DNA of 64,000 nucleotides from Chlorocebus sabaeus (GCF_047675955.1 NC_132911.1:70651133-70715132); one strand, 5' to 3'. Shown: positions 50,270-61,448, counted from the first letter of the stretch. Numbers and translations: made by a program. The notes: generated by a model from the sequence alone, not told the origin.

Positions 50270-50565
50270 TTTTTTTTTTTTTTTTAAATAGGGTCTGGCT
50301 CTGTCACCCAGGCTGGAGTGCTGTGGCGCAATCTTGGCTCTTTGCAACCTGTGCTTTCTGGGCTCAAGCAATCTTCCCACCTCAGCATTGAGTAGCTGGG
50401 ACCACAGGCACACACCACCATGCCCACCTAATTTTTTGTATTTTTGGTAGATATGGGGTTTTGCCATGTGGCCCAGGCTGGTCTCAAACTCCTGAGCTCA
50501 AGTGATCCTCCTGTCCTGGCCTCCCAAAGTATTGGGATTACAGGTGTGAGCCACTGCGCCTGGCC
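50270..50565 (-). mobile_element. Alu, full length
   Basis: T-run, 'aatagggtctggctctgtca' to 'gagccactgcgcctggcc'. Confidence 0.93.
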
Positions 50566-50574
50566 CGGTTAAGT

Positions 50575-50800
50575 ACATTTGACTTTGGAGTCAAACTAGG
50601 GATTAAATCCAAATTCTACCACAAACTAGATATTTTAATCTCACAAGAATTACTCGGTAGCTTTATGCCTCAGTTTTCTCACCTATAAGATGGCAAATAT
50701 AATAGCTGTCTTATTGGGTAGTTGTAGATATTAAATGAAATTATATATCAGGCTATCTAACTTATAGCAAGCATTTAATAAATGGCAACTCTCATTATTA
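50575..50800. repeat. MIR-like SINE
   Basis: 'gactttggagtcaaactagg', 'ctcagttttctcacctataa', 'gatggcaaatataatagc' and 'gcaagcatttaataaatggc'. Confidence 0.75.
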
Positions 50801-50966
50801 TTATTTCATCACCATCAATATTAGTATGAAGAAGCTGTAACAGTGTAATAAAATGCAGTGGGTTTGGCACGATACATGTTTCAACCATAACCTCATTTAT
50901 GTGTATATACATACAGAATATATAAAATACAGGGCATACATAGGACATCATATGCATATGATATCG

Positions 50967-51470
50967 TCTATCTAGCTGCCCCGGGATTTTGTTTTCACCT
51001 GTGTCCGCAGCAATGGCTTGCTGTCACTTCCATTGTTGTACTGGGCTGCTGGTCCTGAATTTAATGAAACAGGGAGTATTTAGCTGCTCTCGCCTTCCCC
51101 TTGATGGATTGTTTCTCAGTGATTGATGTTTATCCTTGTACCTCTTTCCCCCCTTCAAAAAATCAAATACCATCAAAACAGAGAGTCCGTCAGACCCCAG
51201 AGACCTGAGGATAAACCGTAGTAAGGCAGCATGTGACTGTCCTTCCCCTCCTGCCTAATATGCCACGTTAAGGAAACAGTCAAGGGCAGTTTCACTCACC
51301 TTGGAAGGAATCACGGTGGTGAAATCTTCTATGTTCTCGTCACTGCAGCTGTAAATCTGATGCATCATTTCAGCCTCCTCTTCCTCAAGTGCCTGGCAAC
51401 TGGAGGCCTCTGCCTCTGGACCCCTAGTCGTGAGCCATCCTAATCCAGTCTGGCTTAGGGATCGTTGTGC
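50967..51470 (-). pseudogene. Inverted duplicate of the VXN exon 1 region (decayed)
   Basis: The reverse complement aligns end to end with 52475-52979, with about 12 substitutions and one 1-base gap over 504 bp (about 97% identity, counted by eye). It still reads MMHQIYSCSDENIEDFTTVI then PSK on the minus strand, but Val is replaced by Asp. One G is missing at the donor (aag/gtgag, not aagg/gtgag), so splicing to exon 2 would shift the frame. No exon 2 copy follows it on its own strand. Both edges abut AT-rich repeat sequence. Confidence 0.9.
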
Positions 51471-51895
51471 ATATATCACATGTACGATATCACATATAAA
51501 CAGATGATATATAGATATCACATATACACATTATATATATATGATATCATACATACACATTATATATGATATATGGAACAGTATATAACCTGTAACTTGT
51601 ATATGTAGCATAATAGGATTTATAAGATAATAAATATATAGGATAAATATATTAGGATATATAGGGTAATACAAATATATACATATGCTATATATACATA
51701 TACACATATGTATATATACAAATATATGATACATATACACATACATATCTACATATGATATACATACATATATAATGTGTATGATGTATGGGACAGTATA
51801 TAACCTGTAACCTGTATATGTAGCACAATAAGGTTTATAAGATAATAAATATATTAGGATATATAGGGTAATACAAATATAACTTTCTATAATTG
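51471..51895. repeat. AT-rich repetitive tract with an internal ~215-bp-period duplication
   Basis: The tract is dominated by atat, catatg and gatatc words. About 110-125 bp at 51560-51684 recurs at 51775-51884 with few changes; both contain 'acagtatataacctgtaac' and 'ataagataataaatatat'. The inverted VXN copy is directly to its left, and similar cat-atg-atatc words occur beyond that copy at 50940-50966. Confidence 0.8.
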
Positions 51896-52371
51896 GCTTC
51901 TTGAGCATGGGGCACTGCCTGTTGCCGTGCCTCTGTGAGCACCTAAGGGTTATACGCGGAGGTACCAAACACACGACCCTTGAGAAATGTCAGCCTTGTC
52001 ATGTAGTGGTATGAGGGGAAAACAACTCTGGAGAAACAGTCCTTTTGTTTAAAATAGAAACTTCTAAGGGAGCCAAGTTAGCACATGACTGAATATCCCG
52101 TTCTCCTGGAGGGGAGAAAAAAAAAACCCTTCATTTCTGAAATGAGAAAGGGAATTGCTGGTACCAAAATTCACGTTTCCTTTTTGGTGGAAATTCTCCA
52201 GCCAAGCTTGGCGCTAACGGAGTAGGCGATTTCACTTCATCGTCACCTCACAAAAGACTTCCAAATTCACTGCGGCAGACACCGCAAAATAAAAATGTTA
52301 AATACATCCTAGCTGGGAGGGGATTGAAGCCTCCAGGCTCAATCAAAGGTTTGCAATAATAGGATTCATTT
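51896..52371. other. Inverted-repeat spacer, possible VXN 5' region
   Basis: Non-repetitive sequence between the AT-rich tract and the poly(A), with a few CpGs (52205-52275). The VXN promoter or 5' UTR could lie here or nearer the exon; no TATA box or CpG island stands out. Confidence 0.4.
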
Positions 52372-52394
52372 AAAAAAAAAAAAAAAAAAAAAAA
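52372..52394. repeat. Poly(A) run of 23 in the inverted-repeat spacer
   Basis: An uninterrupted A run lies 81 bp before the right arm. No Alu or L1 body is recognised directly upstream, so its origin is unclear. It is not inside either arm. Confidence 0.8.
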
Positions 52395-52474
52395 GGACAG
52401 ATGGGTTTAGAAAATGTTGCAGTGAAGACTGGAATGAGATGAGCTCACAGCACCAGCCTGTCTTTTGTGGACCC

Positions 52475-52979
52475 GCACAATGATCCCTGAGCCAGACTGG
52501 ATTAGGATGCCTCACGACTAGGGGTCCAGAGGCAGAGGCCTCCAGTTGCCAGGCACTTCGGGAAGAGAAGGCTGAAATGATGCATCAGATTTACAGCTGC
52601 AGTGACGAGAACATAGAAGTTTTCACCACCGTGATTCCTTCCAAGGGTGAGTGAAATTGCCCTTGACCGTTTCCTTAACGTGGCATATTAGGCAGGAGGG
52701 GAAGGACAGTCACATGCTGCCTTACTACGGTTTATCCTCAGGTCTCTGGGGTCTGACGGACTCTCTGTTTTGATGGTATTTGATTTTTTGAAGGGGGGAA
52801 AGAGGCACGAGGATAAACATCAATCACTGAGAAACAATCCATCAAGGGGAAGGCGAGAGCAGCTAAATACTCCCTGTTTCATTAAATTCAGGACCAGCAG
52901 TCCAGTACAACAATGGAAGTGACAGCAAGCCATTGCTGCGGACACAGGTGAAAACAAAATCCCGGGGCAGCTAGATAGA
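52475..52979 (+). repeat. Right arm of inverted repeat, containing VXN exon 1
   Basis: This arm is the partner of 50967-51470. Homology starts at gcacaa (52475) and stops after ctagataga (52979). It covers about 100 bp of 5' flank, the exon and about 330 bp of intron 1. The spacer between arms is about 1004 bp. Confidence 0.9.
52580..52646 (+). CDS. VXN: VXN coding exon 1
   Basis: It encodes 22 residues plus one base. The donor is AAGG/gtgagt at 52647. The extra G before the donor is needed to keep frame with exon 2, and the inverted copy at 50967-51470 lacks it. The 5' UTR start is not determined. Confidence 0.93.
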
Positions 52980-55900
52980 GACTTTCATTTTTTCCAGTGA
53001 GCAAGTGGGTTCTGAAATGAGAACAGCTGGCTTAAAAGTATGACTTCTGACTGTGCCATGCAATGTGCGGAGAAATACTCCCGGCGGCTGCTTGAAGTCC
53101 AATGAAGCAGAGAGCGCCCTGACCCTGGGCTGGCTTCTCCACAGAACCCAGGGCCACCTTGCAAACTTAACCTGCGACTAATGCTGCCAGAGAATGCGAC
53201 ACGAGAATCTTGACTTTATAAGCTCTTGTGGTCCTCAGTGAATGGCGTTAAGGGCTTTGTGTGAGGGTTCTGATGACTCCAAGTATCTGGTTCCTGGGCA
53301 GTCCCCTCACCCCCTCCTAAGCATGGCCCCCTCTCCTGCCGCCTCTGCTCTTTGCCTGCGCTCCTGTCTTGCCCCCTCCCATCCATCCCCATGATTCAGG
53401 CTTAGCCCCTGGTCTCATTGTCAGCCTTGAATGAAGTGGGCTGGGTGTTTGCTGGTGTTGTGAGTCCACATTCAAACAATTCCTTTCTTCCCCTGTGTCA
53501 GCCGCCGACAGGGCCATTGCACAGCGGGGGAGGGAGAGATTCCGTTTGGCCACAGAGAGACAGCCTGCAGGACATACATTAAGCTTTAGACATTTACTGC
53601 CAGATCCAGAGAGAGGGAAAAGAGCTGGGAGTCTGCCGCCCACGTGCAGGAGTTGGAATTCCCTCTGGAAACTCTGAAAGTCCAAGTTGACCCTGGGAAT
53701 CAGCAGTTTCGCTTTTGGGTGGAACTCCTCTTACCCCTGGATATTCACAGCAGCATTGGTTCTAAGAGGGCACAACTGAAAATAACCTAAGTGTCCATGA
53801 AGCGGGGAATGGTTAAAATGTGGTGCCGTCATGCTATGGAATACTATACATTGTCAACAGGAATAAACTAGATGTATGTGTATGAGCTTAGGTAGATCTA
53901 AGCATAATGCTGAGTGCCAAACACGCAGGCTGAAAAATTATATATGTATGATAGCGTTTCTGTAAATTTGAAAATATAAACCAATACTATATATTGTTTA
54001 TGGATATGTATCTACAGAAAAATACTAAAACATACACCAGAAAGATACAGATAAAATTAGTGATCTCAGTAGTCTTGGGAAGGTAGGGAAGGAGAATTAG
54101 GGAAGGGTAAAAAGAGAACCAAAACCTTGCCTCTGATTTTGTGTTTCTTGTATATGAGAAGAAAACAAAGTAGAAGCAAATATGAAAATGTTACATGTGT
54201 TTATTTTCTATCATTTATTTCCCTTTACAAAATTTTTAAAGGGAGAAAAAGTGAAAGACCAAGTGGTTAAGGGACTGCTGCCACTTCTGCACTGTTTGAC
54301 CTTGGGCAAGCTACTTAACCTCTCTGGGCCTGAGTTTCCACTGCTATAAATGGGAGAAACAACTTATCTTCCAGGATCATATGGGGAATAAATGAGTATG
54401 TATATAAAGCATTTAGAACAGTAGCTGGCATGTAGTTAGCACCATTAAATACATCACTTACAAAGTGATTTCCAATTTTATTTTGTATTTACAATAATCA
54501 ACATGATCCGTCAAAGATAAATATGTAATCTTATCTTTTTTCCTTGTCATTTTCATTCATGGCCACCTCCTGGTATTAAACAAAGTATTCACTGGTATTC
54601 ACGGACATTTCACTGCTCAGGAAGCTGTTCTCTAGAAAAGGATTATGGCCATTTTGTATTAGATCATGGATGAATTAAGTCCACCTCTTCTCACTTCTTG
54701 CCTGGCCTCACTGGCCTTCTCCAAAGCCTCTCCATGAGAGAAGACAGCGCTAGCAGGTCTTAAGTCGCTACTCATGAGAGAGAGTGGTAACTCTTCATTA
54801 CATTCCATATCCCCTCAATGTACAAATAGAGTTGCTTGATTCTATCTAACAAGGGCTCCTCCCTGGTGTGCCGTTTCCCAAAGGCTGCGGGTTAGCCATG
54901 CTTAAGGATGTTCAGTATCCAAACCTTCCCCAGTACAACCTCAGCAGTACGGGCAGTGCAGCCTGGTGGTTAGGAGTGTGGGCCTTGTTCCAACATCGAC
55001 TGTGTGGCCCCTCTACCCCTCAGGCATCCCCATCTGTACAGGGGAGTTCACAAAGAGTAGCTACCTTGTGAAGTTGCTGTAAAAGAGATAAACAAGCCAT
55101 CACCCAGGGTAGTGCAATGTGAGCCATCGTTACATTTATTGTTTTTGTATTACATCTCTCTTTCCAACACATACATACTGAGTTCAGCCCAGTATCTACA
55201 TACACATTTTTTTAACTGAGCCATCTTAAAACCTCCCCAAAATATGGCAATAGCAAATATTATGTTGCTTCTTAAGTATTTTGAAAGGCACAGGACATAG
55301 ACCAATCCTGTAACTGAGAACATGTGTGTGGTTTTACTTTCTTGAAAGGTTTTACTTTCTTTAAGGGAAAGATTTCATCAGCACAATTCACAGTAACTAC
55401 AATAGATAAATGTCGTGGTTTTATGAAAAAGTTGTGCCAGAAGTTATTTCCACTGTGCCAGAAGTGGATTTAACTCTGGGTGAACAACACCATAGCATTC
55501 CAAATAATTCATTTGGGATAAGCAACAATGGGGAAGGGGTGGTGAGGGGAATTGGGGAACAGCAGGAGAAAACATGGAATGTTCCAGAAAGAGAAATCTT
55601 AACAGAATGCTATCATCTGTAGCCATCACCTACACCTCCCACCTGCCCTCATCTTGCAGAAAAAAGAGGAAAATCATAACTACCTCTGATTCCTGGGAAT
55701 TCATTCCTCATCAGGTGCTAGACCAAGGATTTTTTAAGGATGAGTTCCTTTAGTCTTTGCCATAGCCTTCTGAGGTAGGTGCCATTATGATCCCTGTCTT
55801 GAAGGGAGGAAAGTGCGACAGAGAGAGAGAGAGATTGAGAGAGAGAGAGATTTACCCAAGTCGCATAGCTGGTAACTGGCAAAGCATCAAGTTCAGATTC

Positions 55901-56946
55901 ACACCAAGCCACGGGAGGGAGCCGGGAGCTCTGGCTGCTAACCAGCATTCGTTTCTGCAGGCTTCTCAGGCTTTGCAGAAGATAACAAGGCCAGCACTCG
56001 TCTGTCACTCATCTGATATTTGACACGAAGTCATTTCTGTTCTAAGCCGGGCAGGGACATGGTGGGATTTAAGTTGTAGGTGGATCATCCTAGCAGCAAC
56101 ATAGAAAACAGACGCCTGGTGTCTCCATTTTCAACAAAATCCACATCTTTTCCCAACCAAGTAACATTTTTAATGGTTAATTTCTTTAACTATTTTTATA
56201 ATTCTGGTAAAATATGCATAACAAAATGTACCATTTTAAAAACTATTTTAAGTGTACAGGTCAGTGGCATTAAGTCTATTCACATTGTTATGCAACCATC
56301 ACCCCATCCATCCTATCGCTTCTTCATTATCCCAAACTGAAACTCTGAACCCATTGAACACTAACTCATTCCCCTACTCTTCCAACCACTGGTAACCACC
56401 ATTCTACAGTCTGTCTCTACAAATTTGGTTTTTTGTCCTTTTGTTTGTTTTTCTGTCTCTATAAATTTGACTACTCTAAGAACCCCATATTAAGAGGAAT
56501 CATAGACTATGGGACCTTTTGTGTCCGGCTTATTTCACTTAGTACCATGTGTTCAAGGTTCATCCATGTGTAGCATGTATCAGAATTCCATTCCTTTTCA
56601 AGGTTGAGTAATATTCCATCACATATAGACACCATATTTTGTTTATTCATTCATCTGTTGGTGGACATTTGGGTTGTTCCCAAACTTCAGCTCTTGCGAG
56701 TAATGCAGCTATGAACTCTGTACTCAAGCCAAGTAACATCTTCGATCGCAATGACCCTGTCTCTTTTTCCCATCTCCTCCTCTATGCCCCTGCCTCGCCA
56801 GAGATTCAAGCCTTCTTAGTGTTGTTACTAATAGCTATGTCAGCCTCGCTGGTGTTGTCTAAAACCATTTCTTTCTCTCTGTCTTTGCAGTATCCAGTCC
56901 AGCCAGAAGAAGAGCCAAAAGCTCTCAACACCTCTTGACCAAGAAT
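52580..56946 (+). CDS. VXN: VXN (vexin, C8orf46), first two coding exons; rest beyond window
   Basis: Vexin is a small vertebrate protein linked to neurogenesis, acting with proneural factors; no enzymatic domain is known. Coding exon 1 (52580-52646) gives MHQIYSCSDENIEVFTTVIP then SK. Exon 2 (56891-56946) gives VSSPARRRAKSSQHLLTKN. The final G of exon 1 joins TA of exon 2 to make Val23, and these 41 residues equal the start of human vexin (about 207 residues). A second ATG directly upstream (52577) would add one Met. Exon 3 is not found by 64000. The gene lies 29 kb downstream of ADHFE1 on the same strand, as in human 8q13.1. A decayed inverted copy of exon 1 lies 1 kb upstream. Confidence 0.93.
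52980..53690. other. VXN intron 1, unique sequence
   Basis: GC-richer and free of recognised repeats. Frames at 53317-53685 (minus) and 53495-53677 (plus) are not supported by any motif. Confidence 0.4.
53700..54240 (+). mobile_element. Old LINE 3' region (L1ME/HAL1-like)
   Basis: 'ctcttacccctggatattca', 'aataacctaagtgtccatga', 'gtgccgtcatgctatggaat' and 'gtagtcttgggaaggtaggg'. Confidence 0.7.
54275..54465. repeat. MIR-like SINE
   Basis: 'gtttgaccttgggcaagcta', 'cttaacctctctgggcctga' and 'cagtagctggcatgtagtta'. Confidence 0.8.
54940..55125. repeat. MIR-like fragment
   Basis: 'gcagcctggtggttaggagt', 'gtgggcc' and 'taccttgtgaagttgctgta' in MIR order. Weak. Confidence 0.5.
55126..56184. other. 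VXN intron 1, mostly unassigned
   Basis: Contains the (GA)n repeat and MIR-like words near 55760-55880. No exon is recognised. Confidence 0.4.
55817..55851. repeat. (GA)n microsatellite
   Basis: A GA run broken once by 'ttga', within VXN intron 1. Confidence 0.9.
56185..56720 (-). mobile_element. Old L1M, antisense, just upstream of VXN exon 2
   Basis: 'aaaatgtaccattttaaaaa', 'gttatgcaaccatcacccca', 'ggttgagtaatattccatca' and 'ggacatttgggttgttccca'. Confidence 0.82.
56891..56946 (+). CDS. VXN: VXN coding exon 2
   Basis: The acceptor tctttgcag follows a pyrimidine-rich tract; the donor is gtaagg at 56947. The 56-nt exon encodes residues 23-41, a basic stretch with PARRRAK, and matches human vexin. 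The neighbouring sequence up to about 56720 is an antisense L1M fragment. Confidence 0.92.
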
Positions 56947-57358
56947 GTAAGGAAACTTTAGTTTTGATGCTGTTTGGTTGACTTTCATTTAAAAAGCAAT
57001 GCCAGGCTTCTTCACTCTCCCTCCCCAGCTCTCAGTGGCCAGGAGGGTTTCAGTGTTCCATGTGGTGGGTGCTGCACTCTCTGTTCTCCACTTAACCAAA
57101 ATAATTGACAAATGTCAACCAGACACCGAGTGACCCAGAACTGGACCTCTTATTCTGCCATTTTCTCCAGGCACAGAGTGTAGGCCTTGTTTTATGCACA
57201 CATTTTTTTTTCTTGTTTAAACAGAGTCCATGATATGAACATAGCATTCCTGATCTAGGTGTTTTCCTATTGTTGGCATGCGTAATGTTCCCTTTTTTTT
57301 TTTTTTTTTACTATTATTAATAGCACATCAATGAATGTATTTATATAAAATACTATTC

Positions 57359-57622
57359 TTTTTTTTTTTTTTTTTTGAGACGGAGTCTCGCTGTGTCACC
57401 AGGCTAGAGTGCAGTGGCACAATCTTGGCTCACTGCTACCTCCACAGCCTCTGGGGTTCAAGGGATTCCCCTGTCTCAGCCTCCCAAGTAGCTGGGACTA
57501 CAGTAGTAGAGACAGGGTTTCACCATGTTGGCCAGGATGGTCTTGCTCTCCTGACCTCATGATCCACCTGCCTTGGCCTCCCAAAGTGCTGGGATTATAG
57601 GCATGAACCACTGCACCTGGCC
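57359..57622 (-). mobile_element. Alu with internal deletion
   Basis: T-run, 'gagacggagtctcgctgtgt' to 'gaaccactgcacctggcc'. The middle of the right arm is lost near 57500. Confidence 0.92.
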
Positions 57623-58104
57623 AAAACACTGTTCTTTTGGATTAATTCATCAGAGCATAGACCTCAAAGTAGAATAAACAGGTAAAAGCATAAGAACAAT
57701 TTCATCCATCCATCCACTCCTTCATCAAATATTTGCATTCCTACTGTGTGTGACAAACATTGTGCTAGATGTAGAGAATTGTGATTTGCTCAAATTAGTT
57801 CTTTTTACAGTTTTGTCACATACTGTCAGGAATTCTGAACAACTGGGGGGCTTCCAGTAGTGCTTGTCCATTTACCACCAACATCACCAGCATTGGCTTT
57901 CCTCTTTTTGTATTATGTTTTGCTGCTTTAACATGCATATACATTACTCTAAAATTAGCTTACATGTCTTTAGAGCCTAATAATGCTGTGCAATTCCCAT
58001 TTTATATATAAATATCTTTACATAAAAACTGTCAATACATCTTTGTGCTTTAAAGTTAAAACTGAATTGTCTCCTCTTGCTTGTACTGGAGTTTCTATTT
58101 CTAT
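57623..58104. other. VXN intron 2, unassigned
   Basis: 'ttcatcaaatatttgcattc' and 'cctactgtgtgtgacaaaca' (57720) are L2/MIR-like; otherwise unassigned. Confidence 0.45.
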
Positions 58105-58115
58105 GACAATTTTTC

Positions 58116-58417
58116 TTTTTTTTTTTTTTTCTTGAGACAGAGTCTCGCTCTGTCACCCAGGCTGGAGTGCAGTGGCTGGATCTCAGCTCACTGCAAACTC
58201 CGCCTCCCAGGTTCACGCCATTCTCCTGCCTCAGCCTCCCGAGTAGCTGGGACTACAGGCGCCCGCCACCTCGCCCAGCTAGTTTTTTTGTATTTTTTTA
58301 GTAGAGACGGGTTTTAACCGTGTTAGCCAGGATGGTCTCGATCTCCTGACCTCGTGATCCGCCCGTCTTGGCCTCCCAAAGTGCTGGGATTACAGGCTTG
58401 AGCCACTGCGCCTGATC
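58116..58417 (-). mobile_element. AluY of Old World monkey type (AluYR-like), in VXN intron 2
   Basis: Full length, with an exact 11-bp target duplication, gacaatttttc (58105-58115 and 58418-58428). It has the same 'ggcttgagccactgcgcc' end and few scattered changes, so it is young. It lies 83 bp from an Alu in the opposite orientation (58501). Confidence 0.9.
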
Positions 58418-58500
58418 GACAATTTTTCATAGGATAGCATTTCAATTTTTGAAGTATCTCAATTTTCAAAAGCCTATTCTCCATTAAAAATGTTTTTTGA

Positions 58501-58922
58501 CTGGGCACTGTGGCTCACACCTATAATTCCAGCATTTTGGGAGGTTGAAGCAGGAGGTTAGCTAGAGCCCAAGAATTCGAAGCCAGCCTGGGCAACATAA
58601 TGAGACCCTGACTCTACAAAGAAAGTCAAAAAATTATCCAGGCGGCCAGGTGCAGTGGCTCAGGCCTGTAATCCTAGCACTTTGGGAAGCCGAGGTGGGC
58701 GGATCACCCGAGGTCAAGAGTTCAAGATCAGCCTGGCCAACATGGAGAAACCCCATCTCTACCAAAAATACAAAAATTAGTTGGGCATGGTGGCGCATAC
58801 CTATAATCCCAGCTACTCAGGAGGCTGAGGCAAGAGAATTGCTTGAACCTGAGACGCAAAGGTTGCAGTGAGCCAAGATTGTGCCACTGCATTCCAGCCT
58901 GAGCAACAGAGCAAGACTCCAT

Positions 58923-58954
<32 letters not shown>

Positions 58955-59112
58955 GCCAGGCACGGTGCTATGCTCCTGTTGTCCCAGCTACTTGGGAGGC
59001 TGAAATTGAAGGATCATGTGAGCCAGGGAGTTCAAGGCTACAGTAAGCCATGGTCATGCTACTGTACTCCAGCCTGGGCAAACAGTGAGATCTTGCCTCA
59101 AAAAAAAAAAAT
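58501..59112 (+). mobile_element. Alu split by a second Alu (nested pair)
   Basis: Outer Alu halves are 58501-58643 and 58951-59112. The inner full-length Alu (58644-58950) starts 'ggccaggtgcagtggctcag' and ends in a 26-A run. The site word aaattatccaggc before it recurs as aaattagccaggc after it, as expected for a target duplication inside an Alu. Confidence 0.9.
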
Positions 59113-59261
59113 TAATGTCCTTTGAATGAGATGGAGTTTTACTAATTGTTATTTGTATATAGCATGTACATATACTATATATGTAAAGATATACATGTAT
59201 ATAAATGTATTACCTTTTTATATCCAAAAGCAGTATATGCTATATAAAATTTTATACAATA

Positions 59262-59606
59262 CAGTAGTCCCCCCCTTATCTGCAGGAAATATGTTCCAAA
59301 ACCTCTAGTGGATGACTGAAATCATGGATAGTACTAAACCCTGTATCACTATGTCCTTTAAATCTAATAACCGGGATGGCTACTAAGTGACTAACAAGTG
59401 GAGGTTGTCCACAGAATGGAGACCCTGGACAAAGGGATGATTCATGCCCTAGGAGGGGCCGTGTAGATTGGTGTGAGATTTCATCACGCTGCTCCAAATG
59501 GTGCAAAATTTAAAACCTATGAAATATTTCTGGAATTTTCCATTTAATATTTTCAGACTCTACTTGACCAAGGGTAACTGAAACCATAGATGAAAGGGGA
59601 CTACTG
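59262..59606. mobile_element. Tigger-type non-autonomous DNA transposon (MITE)
   Basis: The terminal inverted repeat CAGTAGTCCCC opens the element and GGGGACTACTG closes it. Both ends are flanked by TA (59260-59261 and 59607-59608), the Tc1/mariner-pogo target duplication. The body has the typical 'ttatctgcaggaaatatgtt' and 'gtaactgaaaccatagatga' arms. There is no transposase frame. Confidence 0.85.
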
Positions 59607-59644
59607 TATACTATCAGCAAATCCTGAGAAGCTACAGAAGAGAG

Positions 59645-59950
59645 GGGTTAGATGTGTAGACTTCAGAGTCAGATGGCCTGGATTTAAATCCCAGTTCTAT
59701 CCATTTCTAGCTATGCGACCCTGAGCAAGTTGCCTAGCTATTGTGGAACTCAACTTCCTTAGCATTAAAATAAGGATAATAAGAGAACATATCTCAAGAA
59801 CCATGGAAAGGAACAAATGATTTTTTTTTCTTCTGCAGCAAAAGCCATATTTATTTTTTTTAATTTTTTTTCTCATTTTTTGGCAAATGATTTAATGCAT
59901 ATAAAATATTTAGTCCAGAGCCTGACACATATAAGCATTCAATAAGTATT
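59645..59950. repeat. MIR-like SINE
   Basis: 'gacttcagagtcagatggcc', 'tggatttaaatcccagttct', 'gaccctgagcaagttgccta' and 'cctgacacatataagcattc'. A T-rich patch at 59822-59880 interrupts it. Confidence 0.78.
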
Positions 59951-59955
59951 GGGCT

Positions 59956-60252
59956 TTTTTTTTTTTTTTTTTTTTTTTTGAGACAGGGTCTCACTCTGTC
60001 ACCCAGGCATGGTCTTAGCTCACCACAGTCTTGACCCCCTTGGGCCCAAGTGATCCTCCCTTCTTAGCCTCACGAGTATCTGGGACTGCAGGCATGGGCC
60101 ACCACACCCAGCTAATTTTTGTACTTTTAGTAGAGACAGGATTTCACTATGTCACCCAGTCTAGTCTCAATCTCTTGGACTCAAGCAATCCCCCCGCCTC
60201 GGCCTCCTCCCAAAGTGCTGAAATTTACAGGTGTAAGCCACAGTGCCCAGCC
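59956..60252 (-). mobile_element. Alu
   Basis: A 23-T run, 'gagacagggtctcactctgt' to 'agccacagtgcccagcc'. Confidence 0.92.
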
Positions 60253-60253
60253 A

Positions 60254-60609
60254 GTTTTTTGTTTGGTTGGTTGGTTGGTTTTGGTTTTTTGTTGTTGTTG
60301 TTGTTTTGTTTTGGTTTTGTTTTGAGACAGAGTCTCACTCTGTTGCCCAGGCTGGAGGGCAGTGGCACCATGTCGGCTCACTGAAACCTCTGTCTCCTGG
60401 GTTCAAGCAATTCTTCTGCCTCAGCCTCCTGAGTAGCTGGGATTAGAGGCACCCACCACCATGCCCAGCTATTTTTAAAAATATTTTTAGTAGAGATGGA
60501 GTTTCACCATGCTGGCCAGACTGGTCTCGAACTCCTGACCTCAGGTGATCTGCCCACCTCGGCCTCCCAAAGTGCTGGGTTTACAGGCGTGAGCCACTAC
60601 CCCCTGCCC
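60254..60609 (-). mobile_element. Alu with (TTGG)n/(GTT)n tail
   Basis: A repetitive T/G tail, 'gagacagagtctcactctgt' to 'gagccactaccccctgcc'. It follows the previous Alu directly in the same orientation. Confidence 0.92.
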
Positions 60610-60821
60610 AGGTTTTTGTTTCTTTTTTTTTAAGTGAAAAATTTCCATATACTAAACTATATTATGCCTTATTATCTGATAATGTACTGCTTTGCAATTT
60701 GCTTCTTTCTCTTAATAAATCTTGAATATCTTTCTATGCCAATTCATCCGTATAGCTTTACCTTATTCTTTTTTATATACACAAACATTTTTAAATCTTT
60801 ATTTATTATTATTACTATTAT

Positions 60822-60942
60822 TATTTTTGATAGGGTTTTGTCATGTTGCCCAGGCTGGTGTTGAACTCTTGGACTCAAGAAAATCTAGTGTCTCAGCCTC
60901 CCAAAGTGCTGAGATTACAGGCCTGAGCCACTATGCCTGGCC
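60822..60942 (-). mobile_element. Alu fragment
   Basis: 'gatagggttttgtcatgttg' to 'gagccactatgcctggcc', left arm only. Confidence 0.88.
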
Positions 60943-61448
60943 TACCTCATTCTTTATAGCGGCTGTATAATACAACATTGTATGAATGTGCTATAATTTG
61001 TTTTACCCAAACCAAACCTGAAGTTTTCCAGATTCATTATTTAACCAAATTATCAATAAATAGGGTTCCCCATTTTTTTCTGTTAAATAATGCCACAACA
61101 AATTCTTGAACATATTTTTATGTTCTTAAATGATTCTGAGGATAAATTTATAGATATGAAAATCCTAGGCCAAAGGAGATAAACATTGAAACAATTTTAT
61201 AGCCATTGACAAATTCCTAGCAATTAGGTTTAAAAACAGCTTTTCCAGAACAGCTGAGCCTATACTGTGTGGCATCAATGTTGTTAGTCTTTGACAATCA
61301 GATAGGTAAACATATCCTGTTTAATTTGTACTTCTATAATTATTGATGTGATTCTTTGTCTTTTCATAGATGTCTTTTCAACATTTTTTTCCCTACAGGT
61401 TTCTTACTCATGTCTTTTGCATATATTTCTCTCAGTTATATGCCTTTT

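Noticed and set aside
51255..51521. Minus-strand open frame of 88 codons containing vexin's first residues, as a possible second vexin gene
   Set aside because: The vexin-like part stops at the old donor, and the remainder is intron or AT-rich sequence. The donor lost a G and no other vexin exons follow on that strand, so it is a duplicated pseudo-exon.
50967..52979. The inverted repeat as a simple haplotype or assembly artefact
   Set aside because: About 2.6% divergence plus a donor indel exceeds normal heterozygosity, and the edges are sharp. Not excluded without reads, but less likely.
53317..53685. 122-codon minus-strand frame in VXN intron 1 as a possible antisense gene
   Set aside because: No familiar motif or promoter, and it lies in GC-richer unique intron where such frames are common by chance.
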